A DNA stretch of 64,000 nt from Hasllibacter halocynthiae (lineage in GTDB: Bacteria; Pseudomonadota; Alphaproteobacteria; Rhodobacterales; Rhodobacteraceae). The translations under genes and the position numbers were made by a program. This document shows, in pieces, positions 53,695-61,751 of the stretch (positions are counted from its first letter, which is position 1; each line of letters begins with the position of its first letter). Location of the stretch: assembly GCF_003003095.1 (NCBI RefSeq), contig NZ_PVTT01000002.1:124001-188000 (forward strand). Reading direction: 5' to 3'. The notes under the pieces were generated by a model. It was not told where the DNA came from. It searched no databases and saw nothing but the letters and a program-made list of their open reading frames with translations.

Positions 53695-55269
53695 CTAGTC
53701 CTCGAAGAGATAGCGCGTGTCCACGATCCGGCCGGCGACGTCCTCGCCGCAGCGCAGGAACGCGGCCAGCTCGGCCGCGTTCCCGGCATCGGTCGCGGTC
53801 TCGCGGAGGCGGTGCAGGTGCGCGAAGCCCGCGTCGCGGATGCGGTCGCCCTCGTCGGCGATCTCCTGGCGGATCGTCGGCAGGAGGCGCCCGATGGTCT
53901 CGTCCGCCGTGGCCTCGCCCGCCAGGCCGACCCGCCGGGCATGGCCCGCGAGGTAGTCGTCCGTGAACGCGCACTCCATCTCCAGCAGGCGCGTGACGCA
54001 GCGGTCGTCCTGGAAGTCCTGCATCAGGTCCAGCCGCGCGGGGTCGAGGCAGATGACCAGCCGGTCCGTCCCGTGCCGCTCGAACAGCATCCGCAGCACC
54101 GCCCGCCGGTGGCGCTGGCGCTTCTCGAGCGTCGTCTCGATCCCGCCGAGATCGGGAAGGGGCGTCGCCTCCTCGTCGAAGAGGTAGTCGATGCAGGGCA
54201 GGCCGGCCTCCTCGCGGATGCGGGCGGTCAGGCGCTTGGCGACGTGCCACTTCTTGCAGGTGACGAGCAGCAGCTCGCGCCCGCGGCCCAGCGTGGCCTC
54301 GCGCTCCCAGAAGCGGGGGGCGAACCGGCGGCCGACCCTGCCGCGGCTCGTCAGGAAGGCGTGCAGCCGCCGCCCCTCGTCCGAAAGGGGGAAGTCGGTC
54401 CGCTCCTCCGCCCAGAGGTCGCCGAGCCGCGCCTTCAGATCCATCGCCTCCGGGCTGATCTTGCGCGCGAAGAGGAAGTCCTGCGAGAGCAGGAGGTCGT
54501 ATTGGTCGTTGTAGAACGTGACCGGCATCCCGTAGTCCGAGAACATCAGGAAGGTCGGGGTGCGGGGCCGTATCTCCTCCTCGCGGACGAGGTGGCGCAC
54601 GAGGGTCTGGAAGAAGGTCTCGTCGGGGATCCAGGTCGTGCGGAAGAAGCGCATCACGTCGGGGCGCCGGGCGCGGAAGGCCATGACCCGCTCGAGGGTC
54701 GCGCGGCGCAGGCACCACCACTGCGAGCCGATCATCATCCGCAGGTCCGCCGGCACCGCGCGCGTGATCCCCAGTCGCCGCTGCAGCGCGAACGCGGCGT
54801 AGAAGCGCCGCTTCTGGGTGCGCTCGTTGAACCAGTGGCGGTAGACCAGCCGCTCCTCCTTGAAGCCGGTCTTGATCCAGTCCGATTCGAAGTAGTCGAA
54901 GCTCTCGATGAGGTCGGCGTCCTCGCGGTCGAGGAAGGCGCGCGCGTAGCGGGCCGACTTGATCGGCATGCAGTCGCCCGAGAGCATGTAGAAATGGGTG
55001 GCTCCGGGGAACGCCTCCAGCGCCGCCTCGCAGGCGTTGAGGGTCGCCTGCACGAGGGACCATTCCCCCCAGCCGCAGCGGACGCGGCGCGCGAAGGCCA
55101 CGCCGGGATTGTCCCTCAGGGCCGCATGGATGCGGCGGAACGTGCCCTTCGGGGCCGAGGCGTCGAAATGGATCGCGACGTGGTCGCCCGTGGCGGTCAG
55201 CCGCTCGGCCTGGGCGACGACGGCGTCCGGGTCCTTGTGCGCGAGCAGGAGGAAGGCGATGCGTGCCAT
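53695..55269 (-). CDS. GT14 beta-1,6-N-acetylglucosaminyltransferase with DUF5928 domain
   Basis: The 524-residue protein starts MARIAFLLLAHKDPDAVVAQ, the core-2/I-branching (GT14) N-terminus. Residues about 1-265 form the transferase, with FYMLSGDCMPIKSARYARAF, HWFNERTQKRRFYAAFALQ, IGSQWWCLRRATLERV and TWIPDETFFQTLVRH as family blocks. The acid/base-type residue lies in PDE. The rest (about 270-524) matches DUF5928, a C-terminal domain found on such enzymes in Rhodobacteraceae. It is likely to add GlcNAc or another hexosamine to a surface polysaccharide or glycoprotein. It is divergent from a sulfotransferase gene, 129 bp apart. Confidence 0.85.
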   Translation of the reverse strand: MARIAFLLLAHKDPDAVVAQAERLTATGDHVAIHFDASAPKGTFRRIHAALRDNPGVAFARRVRCGWGEWSLVQATLNACEAALEAFPGATHFYMLSGDCMPIKSARYARAFLDREDADLIESFDYFESDWIKTGFKEERLVYRHWFNERTQKRRFYAAFALQRRLGITRAVPADLRMMIGSQWWCLRRATLERVMAFRARRPDVMRFFRTTWIPDETFFQTLVRHLVREEEIRPRTPTFLMFSDYGMPVTFYNDQYDLLLSQDFLFARKISPEAMDLKARLGDLWAEERTDFPLSDEGRRLHAFLTSRGRVGRRFAPRFWEREATLGRGRELLLVTCKKWHVAKRLTARIREEAGLPCIDYLFDEEATPLPDLGGIETTLEKRQRHRRAVLRMLFERHGTDRLVICLDPARLDLMQDFQDDRCVTRLLEMECAFTDDYLAGHARRVGLAGEATADETIGRLLPTIRQEIADEGDRIRDAGFAHLHRLRETATDAGNAAELAAFLRCGEDVAGRIVDTRYLFED

Positions 55270-55398
55270 CGGCGGACCAATGCCCCCATTTTCGCCACAG
55301 CGTCCACAGGCCCGCGGCCGCGCCATGTTGTCCCGGGGGGAGTTTGTTGATTTTTGTCACCAGGCCGCGCGGGTGGCGGCGGCGCGAGGGACTTGGAC

Positions 55399-56217
55399 AT
55401 GGGCTTTCCCGGCACCTGGATGACCGAGAGCGAGAGCATGGTGTACCGCGTGGTGCCCAAGTGCGCCTGCTCGACGATCGGGCAGGTCATGTTCTACTCC
55501 GACCACGGGCGCTACTTCGACGGCGACATCCACGACGCGAAGCACGGCCTGCACAAGTGGGCCATGGAGGGGAGCCAGCCGAGGATCGAGGCGAACGTCT
55601 CGGGCCACCGCTCCTTCGCGTTCACCTGCGTCCGGAACCCCTACACCCGCATCCTGTCGAGCTTCTTCGACAAGATCGCCGGGATCCAGAGGAACGGCAG
55701 GCGGTACCGCGGCAACCTCGTGCCGCTGCTGACGCAGCGCTACGGCGTCGAGGTCGGCGGCGAGGACGGCACGGAGGAGTTCGACCAGATCGCCTCCTTC
55801 CGGCGGTTCCTGCTCTTCGCGCGCGACACGATCCGCTGGCGCCGCCCGATGGACCCGGACATCCACTGGTCCGCCATGTCGGGGCACATCGCGACCTTCG
55901 TCGTGAACGGCGGGCGCTACGATCGCATCTTCCACGTCGAGGAGTTCGAGCGGGGCATGCAGTCCGTGCTCGACGAGGTCGAGCCGCCCCACCCCGTCTC
56001 GGTCGCCGACGTCCCCCGCTTCAACGAGAGCGCGGACCACGGGCCGAAGCGCCTCCACCCGGTCGAGGACTACTTCGACGACCTCGCGATGCATCTGACA
56101 TACGAGATCTACAAGAAGGACTTCCGCCTCTTCCGCTACGACTTCGAGGACCCCTCGAACAAGAAGCCGAAGGGCGAGGTCGACCTGGGCGAGGTCCACG
56201 CCAAGCTGGGCGACTAG
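55399..56217 (+). CDS. sulfotransferase family 2 protein
   Basis: The 272-residue enzyme has the PAPS-binding 5'-phosphosulfate loop VPKCACSTIGQVMFYSD (about residues 17-33) and the 3'-phosphate motif FTCVRNPYTRILSSFFDKI (about 75-93). These are the marks of carbohydrate-type sulfotransferases (Sulfotransfer_2). Substrate is probably a surface glycan. ATG at 55399 has GAGGGA upstream; an in-frame TTG at 55354 is less likely. Divergent to a GT14 gene, it suggests a small unit that branches and sulfates a polysaccharide. Confidence 0.87.
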   Translation: MGFPGTWMTESESMVYRVVPKCACSTIGQVMFYSDHGRYFDGDIHDAKHGLHKWAMEGSQPRIEANVSGHRSFAFTCVRNPYTRILSSFFDKIAGIQRNGRRYRGNLVPLLTQRYGVEVGGEDGTEEFDQIASFRRFLLFARDTIRWRRPMDPDIHWSAMSGHIATFVVNGGRYDRIFHVEEFERGMQSVLDEVEPPHPVSVADVPRFNESADHGPKRLHPVEDYFDDLAMHLTYEIYKKDFRLFRYDFEDPSNKKPKGEVDLGEVHAKLGD

Positions 56218-56228
56218 GGGCGCGGGGC

Positions 56229-57041
56229 CTAGCCTTCCGTGCGCAGCCCCAGCACGTCGTCCATCCCGTAGAGGCCCGGCGCGCGCCCCTGCGCCCAGGC
56301 GGCCGCCCGGGCCGCGCCGCGCGCGAAGATCGCCCGGTCGGCGGCAAGATGGCGCAGGACGACCCGCTCGCCGGGGGCGTGGAAGATCACGTCGTGCTCG
56401 CCCACCACGTCGCCGCCCCGGATCACGGCGAAGCCGATCGCCCCCTCGGCGCGCGGCCCCGTGATCCCGTCGCGCCCCCGCTCGGCCACGTCTGCGAGGC
56501 GCAGGCCGCGCCCCTCGGCCGCCGCCTCGCCCAGCATCAGGGCGGTGCCGGACGGCGCGTCGACCTTGCGCGCGTGATGCGCCTCGACCACCTCGACGTC
56601 CCAGCCGGGCAGCGCACCCGCGACCTGCCGCACGAGGCCGGTCAGGAGGTTCACCCCGAGGCTCATGTTCCCGGCCTTCACGATCGGGCAGTGCCGCGAC
56701 GCGGGCTCCAGCGCCCGCTCCTGCTCGACGGTGAATCCGGTGGTGCCGATCACGCAGGCCGCCCGCGCCTGCGCCGCCAGCGCCGCGATCTCCAGCGACG
56801 CCTCCGGGGTCGAGAAGTCGATCACCGCCTGCGCCCGCGCCATCGCCCCGACAGCGTCGTCCGTCACGGTCAGGCCCTGCGCCAGCGGCTCCAGCGCGCC
56901 GGCGTCGCGGCCGACCCACTCCGACCCCGGCGCGTCCAGCGCGCCGGCGAGGTGCATCCCGTCCGTCTCGGCCACCACGCGCAGCAGCATCCGGCCCATC
57001 CGCCCCGAGGCGCCGTGGATCACCACGCCGAACCCGTCCAT
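56229..57041 (-). CDS. dapB: 4-hydroxy-tetrahydrodipicolinate reductase
   Basis: This lysine/diaminopimelate pathway enzyme reduces HTPA with NAD(P)H. The 270-residue protein shows [18 protein letters not shown] (Rossmann), [32 protein letters not shown] and [13 protein letters not shown]. The catalytic His/Lys motif is [21 protein letters not shown]. Start ATG at 57041 is preceded by GGAGGGAC. It converges on the sulfotransferase with 11 bp between stops and is divergent from rbfA by 50 bp, the common Rhodobacterales arrangement. Confidence 0.97.
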   Translation of the reverse strand: MDGFGVVIHGASGRMGRMLLRVVAETDGMHLAGALDAPGSEWVGRDAGALEPLAQGLTVTDDAVGAMARAQAVIDFSTPEASLEIAALAAQARAACVIGTTGFTVEQERALEPASRHCPIVKAGNMSLGVNLLTGLVRQVAGALPGWDVEVVEAHHARKVDAPSGTALMLGEAAAEGRGLRLADVAERGRDGITGPRAEGAIGFAVIRGGDVVGEHDVIFHAPGERVVLRHLAADRAIFARGAARAAAWAQGRAPGLYGMDDVLGLRTEG

Positions 57042-57054
57042 CGCACGTCCCTCC

Positions 57055-57083
57055 GTTGCGGCCCGCCCCCCCGTCGCCTATCT
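57055..57083 (+). promoter_or_regulatory. candidate rbfA promoter
   Basis: GTTGCG (57055-57060), 17 bp, CTATCT (57078-57083). Transcription would start about 57090, within two bases of the rbfA ATG, so the mRNA may be leaderless. Confidence 0.4.
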
Positions 57084-57091
57084 CGCGCCCC

Positions 57092-57484
57092 ATGGCAAAG
57101 CGTTTCGAAGACGGGCCCGGCCCCTCCCAGCGGCAGCTCCGCGTGGGCGAGCTCCTGCGCCGGCGGCTGGCGGAGGTGCTGGCGCGCGGCGAGGTCCACG
57201 ACCCCGAGCTCGACCGGCACACCATCACCGTGGGCGAAGTGCGCGCGACCCCCGACCTGCGGATCGCCACCGCCTACGTCCTGCCGCTCGGCGGGAACGA
57301 CGCGGAAGGCGCGCTGCAGGCCCTCGCCCACGCCGCGCCCGAGCTGCGGCGCGCGGTGTCGAAGGGGCTGAACCTGAAATACGCGCCCGAGCTGCGCTTC
57401 CGCCTCGACGACACGTTCGACAAGCTCGACGCCGCCCGCCGCATCTTCGGCGAGGACCGCGTGCGGCGGGACGCCGAAGGGTGA
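57092..57484 (+). CDS. rbfA: 30S ribosome-binding factor A
   Basis: RbfA helps late 16S rRNA maturation, especially in the cold. The 130-residue KH-like protein has SQRQLRVGELLRRRLAEVLA near the N-terminus, HTITVGEVRATPDLRIATAYV in the middle and GLNLKYAPELRFRLDDTFDK at the end, the family pattern. The ATG at 57092 is chosen over an ORF extension to 57056 because MAKRFEDGPGPSQRQ matches known starts. No ribosome site is evident. The stop is overlapped by the next gene's GTG (GTGA). Confidence 0.95.
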   Translation: MAKRFEDGPGPSQRQLRVGELLRRRLAEVLARGEVHDPELDRHTITVGEVRATPDLRIATAYVLPLGGNDAEGALQALAHAAPELRRAVSKGLNLKYAPELRFRLDDTFDKLDAARRIFGEDRVRRDAEG

Positions 57485-58212
57485 TCCGCCTCGCCGCGCT
57501 CCTGATGCTCCTGCCCTTCGCAGCGGGGGCGGAGGGCCCCTGCCGCGACCTGCGCTTCGAGGGCCGCGCCCACACCGTCTGCTCGGTCCCCGCCTCGGCG
57601 GACCTGCGCCTCTTCTGGGGCGAGGACGGGCAGCCGTTCGGCGGCTTCGACGCGCTCGCCCGCCACCTCGCGCGGCGGGGTGAACGGCTGGCCTTCGCCA
57701 CCAACGGCGGCATGTACCACCAGGACCGCAGCCCCGTCGGCCTCTTCCTGACGCCCGAGGGCGAGAGGCAGCGCCTGATCACCGCCGACGGGCCGGGCAA
57801 TTTCGGCCTGAAGCCGAACGGGGTGCTGTGCCTCGGCGCGGACCGGGCGATGGTGCTGACCACCGAGGACTACGCCGCCCGCCGCCCCGAGTGCCGCTAC
57901 GCGACCCAGTCGGGGCCGATGCTCGTGATCGACGGCGCGATCCATCCGCGGTTCATCCCGGGGTCGGACAGCGTAAACGTGCGCGGCGGGGTCGGCGTGT
58001 CGGCGGACGGGCGCACGGTCCACCTCGCCACCTCCCGCGAGCCGGTGAACTTCCACCATTTCGCGCGCCTCTTCCGGGACGGCCTCGGGGCGCCGGACGC
58101 GCTCTTCACGGATGGGCGCGTCAACCGGGTCTACGCGCCCGGGATCGGGCGGAACGACGCCGGCCGGCGCATGGGCCCGATCCTGGGCCTCGTCGAGCCC
58201 GCGGCGGGCTGA
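57481..58212 (+). CDS. exported phosphodiester-glycosidase-domain (NAGPA) protein
   Basis: The 243-residue product starts at GTG overlapping the rbfA stop. It has a signal peptide (residues about 1-17, RLAALLMLLPFAAGAEG) and a phosphodiester glycosidase domain as in NAGPA, the enzyme that uncovers mannose 6-phosphate tags. Blocks seen are LAFATNGGMYHQDRSPVGLF, NFGLKPNGVLCLG, YATQSGPMLVIDGAIHPRF and VHLATSREPVNFHHFARLF. The bacterial forms act on unknown envelope or extracellular phosphodiesters. Translational coupling to rbfA has no obvious logic and may only reflect operon packing. Confidence 0.85.
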   Translation: MIRLAALLMLLPFAAGAEGPCRDLRFEGRAHTVCSVPASADLRLFWGEDGQPFGGFDALARHLARRGERLAFATNGGMYHQDRSPVGLFLTPEGERQRLITADGPGNFGLKPNGVLCLGADRAMVLTTEDYAARRPECRYATQSGPMLVIDGAIHPRFIPGSDSVNVRGGVGVSADGRTVHLATSREPVNFHHFARLFRDGLGAPDALFTDGRVNRVYAPGIGRNDAGRRMGPILGLVEPAAG

Positions 58213-58235
58213 GCCCCCCGCCGAACACGCACGGC

Positions 58236-58264
58236 CTTTCCCGAACGCGCGGCCCGGGCTAGGG
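58236..58264 (+). promoter_or_regulatory. candidate truB promoter
   Basis: CTTTCC (58236-58241), 17 bp, CTAGGG (58259-58264). The predicted start is at about 58271, one base before the truB ATG, which would make truB mRNA leaderless. Confidence 0.45.
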
Positions 58265-58271
58265 GCACCCC

Positions 58272-59162
58272 ATGGCAAGACGGCGCAAGGGCGACGACAT
58301 CTCCGGCTGGGTCGTGATCGACAAGCCGGCCGGCCCGTCGTCGAACGCCGTGGTCGGGGCGGTCCGCCGGGCGCTCGACGCCCGCAAGGCAGGCCATGCC
58401 GGCACCCTCGACCCGGCGGCGACGGGCCTCCTCGCGGTCGCGCTGGGCGAGGCGACGAAGACCGTGCCTGCCTTGATGAACGCGCCGAAGACCTACCGTT
58501 TCGCCGTGCGCCTCGGCGCCGCGACCACGACGGACGACGCCGAGGGCGAGGTGACCGCCACCTCGGCCGCGCGGCCGGGCGACGCGGCGATCCGCGCCGC
58601 CCTTCCCGCTCTGACGGGCGAGGTCATGCAGGCCCCGCCCGCCTTCTCCGCCGTCAAGGTGGACGGACGGCGCGCCTACGCCGTCGCGCGCGCGGGCGGC
58701 GAGGTCGCGCCGGCCCCGCGCCCCCTGACGGTCCACGCGCTGACCCTCGAGGAGCGGCCCGATCCCGACACCGCCATCCTGTCGATGACCTGCGGCAAGG
58801 GCGGCTATGTCCGGGCGGTGGCGCGCGATCTCGGCGCGATGCTGGGCTGCCACGGCCACGCGCTCTGGCTGCGGCGCACCGCCACCGGCCCCTGGGCGGA
58901 GGGCGACGCCGTGCCGCTCGCCGGCGTGGGCCGCGCCGATCTGCGCCCCCTGGAGGAGGCCCTCGCCGGGCGCCCCCGCATCGACGTCGACGAGGCGGCG
59001 GCCGCGGCCCTGCGGCACGGACGGCCCGTCCCGTCCCCCGGCCCGGACGTCCACGGCGGCTGGGCGGCCGGCCCGGGCGGGTCGGCGGTCGCCCTCGTGC
59101 GGCGCGAGCACGGCGTCCTCCACGCCGGGCGGGTGATCGCCCCCGGGGGGGCCGCCGCCTGA
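58272..59162 (+). CDS. truB: tRNA pseudouridine-55 synthase
   Basis: TruB makes pseudouridine 55 in the T loop of nearly all tRNAs. The 296-residue protein has [20 protein letters not shown], the catalytic Asp in [15 protein letters not shown], and the RNA-binding blocks [17 protein letters not shown] and [22 protein letters not shown]-terminal PUA-like end follows. The ATG at 58272 is conserved; no ribosome site is seen, fitting a leaderless mRNA. It follows the NAGPA-like gene after 59 bp. Confidence 0.97.
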   Translation: MARRRKGDDISGWVVIDKPAGPSSNAVVGAVRRALDARKAGHAGTLDPAATGLLAVALGEATKTVPALMNAPKTYRFAVRLGAATTTDDAEGEVTATSAARPGDAAIRAALPALTGEVMQAPPAFSAVKVDGRRAYAVARAGGEVAPAPRPLTVHALTLEERPDPDTAILSMTCGKGGYVRAVARDLGAMLGCHGHALWLRRTATGPWAEGDAVPLAGVGRADLRPLEEALAGRPRIDVDEAAAAALRHGRPVPSPGPDVHGGWAAGPGGSAVALVRREHGVLHAGRVIAPGGAAA

Positions 59163-59307
59163 CCGCGTGATCGTTCGAATGCCGTGGGCCTGCCCACGGA
59201 AAGCCCCTTCTGCCGCCGCAAGGTTGCCGGGATGCGGGCTCATGCCGGTCGACGATGCGAAGGCCCCGCGCCCGAAGCGAGGAAGCCCGGACGGGAAGGA
59301 TCATGCG

Positions 59308-60252
59308 ATGCTGGCGATGGCGATGATATTTGGCGCGTTCGCGGCTGGGGTCGCGGTCGACGCGCTGTTCGCCGGCGCCGAGGACGGCGCCCAGGGCCCC
59401 TCCCCCGACGAAGGCGACATGCCAGAGGGCGAGGGCCCTTCGCAGGTCCGACCGCTCGACCTCTGGCTGGCCGACGGGGGCGGGATCCTGACGGGCGGCG
59501 ACGGCGGCGACGTGCTGCGCGGCGGCGCGGGCGAGGACCAGATAGCCGGCGGGGCCGGCGACGACGTGATCGAGGGCGGGGCCGGCGACGACCGGCTGCG
59601 CGGCGACGCCGGCGACGATCGGCTGCAAGGCGGGGCGGGCGACGACGTGCTCGACGGGTGGGACGGCGACGACCTTCTCGTCGGCGGCGAGGGCGGCGAC
59701 GCGCTGTCGGGCCATTTCGGGGCGGACGGGCTGGACGGGGGCGACGGCGACGACCGGTTGATCGGCGGGCAGGGCGACGACCGCCTCGACGGCGGCAGCG
59801 GCGCGGACGTGCTGCACGGCAGCGACGGGAACGACGTGCTGATCGGCGGCGGGGGCTCGGACGTGCTGCACGGCGGCCGCGGGAGCGACGTCCTCGACGG
59901 CGTGCGCGGCGAAGGCGCCGCCGCGGCGGCAGAGGACGACCTGAACGCCGGCCAGGGCGACGACACGCTGCGCCTCGGGGCGGGCGACCACGGCTATGGC
60001 GACAGGGGGCAGGACGACTTCGTCCTCGGCCGCTGGATCGAAGGCGGCGCCTCGGCCGAGATCCTGGATTTCGACCGGGAGGAGGACCGCATCGTGATCG
60101 AGTTGGACGCCGCCGAGATTAACGGCGCCGTCGTGGACGTCGTGACCGACGCCGAAGGCCGGAGCGTCGTCACCCTGGACGGCGCACCGATTGCCTCGCT
60201 CGGCACGGCCCCGCCCCCGGCGGTCGAGGACATCTTCCTCGTCGCCGCCTGA
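59308..60252 (+). CDS. RTX calcium-binding repeat protein with a membrane or signal anchor
   Basis: The 314-residue product begins with a hydrophobic segment (residues about 1-20, [20 protein letters not shown]) that could be a signal or anchor. Residues about 63-197 hold 15 tandem nonapeptides of the G-G-x-G-x-D-x-(L/I/V)-x type ([27 protein letters not shown]), which fold into a calcium-filled beta-roll. The C-terminal part has one further [13 protein letters not shown] unit and a domain ending in IFLVAA. Such proteins are normally secreted by a type I system, but no exporter is here. The ATG at 59308 has GGAAGGA 7 bases upstream. It sits between truB and rpsO, an unusual place. Confidence 0.82.
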   Translation: MLAMAMIFGAFAAGVAVDALFAGAEDGAQGPSPDEGDMPEGEGPSQVRPLDLWLADGGGILTGGDGGDVLRGGAGEDQIAGGAGDDVIEGGAGDDRLRGDAGDDRLQGGAGDDVLDGWDGDDLLVGGEGGDALSGHFGADGLDGGDGDDRLIGGQGDDRLDGGSGADVLHGSDGNDVLIGGGGSDVLHGGRGSDVLDGVRGEGAAAAAEDDLNAGQGDDTLRLGAGDHGYGDRGQDDFVLGRWIEGGASAEILDFDREEDRIVIELDAAEINGAVVDVVTDAEGRSVVTLDGAPIASLGTAPPPAVEDIFLVAA

Positions 60253-60302
60253 GCCGCCCGCCCCGCCCGAGCCGCCGCATCGCAGGGGGGCGCCCGCCGG
60301 GG

Positions 60303-60331
60303 CTTGAGACAGGCCTTGCCCCGCGCTAGGG
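60303..60331 (+). promoter_or_regulatory. candidate rpsO promoter
   Basis: CTTGAG (60303-60308), 17 bp, CTAGGG (60326-60331). A start at about 60338 gives a 65-nt leader with GGAGGAGG before the ATG. Confidence 0.55.
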
Positions 60332-60402
60332 GGCGGGCTTTCCATGGGCGCGGCTGCACGACATCGCGGCCGCCGCCGTCTTCACCCCCGGAGGAGGACC
60401 CG

Positions 60403-60672
60403 ATGTCGATCACGCCCGCCGAGAAAGAGAAGCTCATCAAGGAGTACGCGACCAAGGAGGGCGACACCGGCTCTCCGGAGGTGCAGGTCGCCATCCTGTC
60501 TTCGCGCATCGCCACGCTGACCGAGCATTTCAAGACCCACAAGAAGGACAACCACGGCCGCCGGGGCCTGCTGAAGATGGTCGCCCAGCGCCGCAAGCTG
60601 CTCGACTACACCCGCGCCAAGTCTGAGGACCGCTACCAGGACCTCATCAAGCGCCTCGGCCTGCGGCGCTGA
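60403..60672 (+). CDS. rpsO: 30S ribosomal protein S15
   Basis: The 89-residue protein binds 16S rRNA early in 30S assembly. It starts [20 protein letters not shown] and has [40 protein letters not shown] and [20 protein letters not shown], the full S15 pattern. GGAGGAGG lies 5 to 12 bases before the ATG. It has its own promoter candidate and a strong terminator, and pnp lies beyond one intervening gene; in E. coli rpsO and pnp adjoin. Confidence 0.98.
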   Translation: MSITPAEKEKLIKEYATKEGDTGSPEVQVAILSSRIATLTEHFKTHKKDNHGRRGLLKMVAQRRKLLDYTRAKSEDRYQDLIKRLGLRR

Positions 60673-60696
60673 ACCCGCGCACGCCGCCGCATCTCG

Positions 60697-60718
60697 GGGC
60701 CGTCCTTCGGGGCGGCCC
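60697..60718 (+). terminator. rpsO terminator hairpin
   Basis: GGGCCGTCC-TTCG-GGGCGGCCC is a 9-bp stem (one GT pair) with a UUCG-type loop, followed by TTCGCCTTTC. It begins 25 bp after the rpsO stop. Confidence 0.75.
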
Positions 60719-60836
60719 TTCGCCTTTCGCCCGCCGGCATGGCCCGGCGGGCGCCGATCGCCGACGCCGCGTCCGGGTTGACCGCGCGGGGCGCGCCGGT
60801 CTCTCCTCCCTTCCTGAATGAGGGAGGAGGCGCCGC

Positions 60837-61553
60837 ATGATCCCGACGCTCCGCGTTCTTGCCTGCATGGGCACCCTGCACCGGCTCCTGCCGTTCTGGC
60901 TCGCCGCGCTGGCGCTCCTCGTGCTGCGGTTCGAGCCCTGGCTTCCCCTCGCCGTGTTTTATGGCTTCGTGCTGCAGTTCCTCGTCGAGTATGCGATGCA
61001 CCGCTTCCTGCTGCACCGCGCGCCGCCGCAGGATCAGGGCCCGTTCGAGGCGCTCTACCGCAGCCATGTCGGCCATCACGAATTCCCTGCCAAGCCCGAG
61101 TTCTTCACCGGCGACGACCATTGGTACCCCGTGCGCTTCGGCCTCCTCTCCGTGGCGGCGCACGTCCTCGTGCTCTGGCCGCTGATCGGCCTCGGTCCGG
61201 CGGCGCTCTTCTCCACGGTGGCGCTCTTCCTCGGCTCGGTGACGGCGTTCGCCTTCTACGAGTACTGCCATACGCTGGCCCATCTCGACGTGCCGAAGGG
61301 CCCGTTCGGGCGGCGCGTCACCCACTCCCACCTGCGGCATCACTTCAACGACCATGACGCGACCTTCCATGTCAGCTTCGGCATGGGCTGGATCGACCGC
61401 CTCTTCGGCACCGCCTACGACCGCGACGCCGCGAAGGGCCGCTTCGACCGCGAGACGATCCTATCGCTCGGCATGGATCCCGAGGACCTTCGCCTCGTCA
61501 CCGCGCGCAAGGCGTTCGGCCTTCCCGCGCGGCCCGATCCCCGCCGGACCTGA
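60837..61553 (+). CDS. fatty-acid hydroxylase/sterol-desaturase-like membrane protein
   Basis: The 238-residue protein has several hydrophobic helices and the histidine boxes of the di-iron membrane oxygenases: AMHRFLLHRAPP, YRSHVGHHEFPAKPEFF, YEYCHTLAHLDVP and THSHLRHHFNDHDATFH. These bind two irons and use O2. The substrate is unknown (fatty acid, sterol or hopanoid-like lipid, or carotenoid). GGGAGGAGG is present shortly before the ATG at 60837. It separates rpsO from pnp, which normally adjoin, and has no clear link to either. Confidence 0.85.
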   Translation: MIPTLRVLACMGTLHRLLPFWLAALALLVLRFEPWLPLAVFYGFVLQFLVEYAMHRFLLHRAPPQDQGPFEALYRSHVGHHEFPAKPEFFTGDDHWYPVRFGLLSVAAHVLVLWPLIGLGPAALFSTVALFLGSVTAFAFYEYCHTLAHLDVPKGPFGRRVTHSHLRHHFNDHDATFHVSFGMGWIDRLFGTAYDRDAAKGRFDRETILSLGMDPEDLRLVTARKAFGLPARPDPRRT

Positions 61554-61596
61554 GGGCTAGCGGGAACGCGCCAGGGGCGGCCGGTTCGCGCGCCCG

Positions 61597-61625
61597 CTTC
61601 CCTTACGCCGCGAAACCCCCTAGGT
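61597..61625 (+). promoter_or_regulatory. candidate pnp promoter
   Basis: CTTCCC (61597-61602), 17 bp, CTAGGT (61620-61625). A start near 61632 leaves a leader of about 120 nt, a length compatible with the RNase III/PNPase autoregulation known in other bacteria; no site for it is apparent to me. Confidence 0.4.
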
Positions 61626-61751
61626 GGCGCCCGTCCGTCGAGGAAAGGCGCGGGGTCCGGCGCCGAAGGATGGCAGGACCGGGCGGCAATGGGGCCGCCA
61701 TATGTGAACGGCGCACTGCCAAGGGGCAGTTCGGCGCCGGATAGGATGCGA

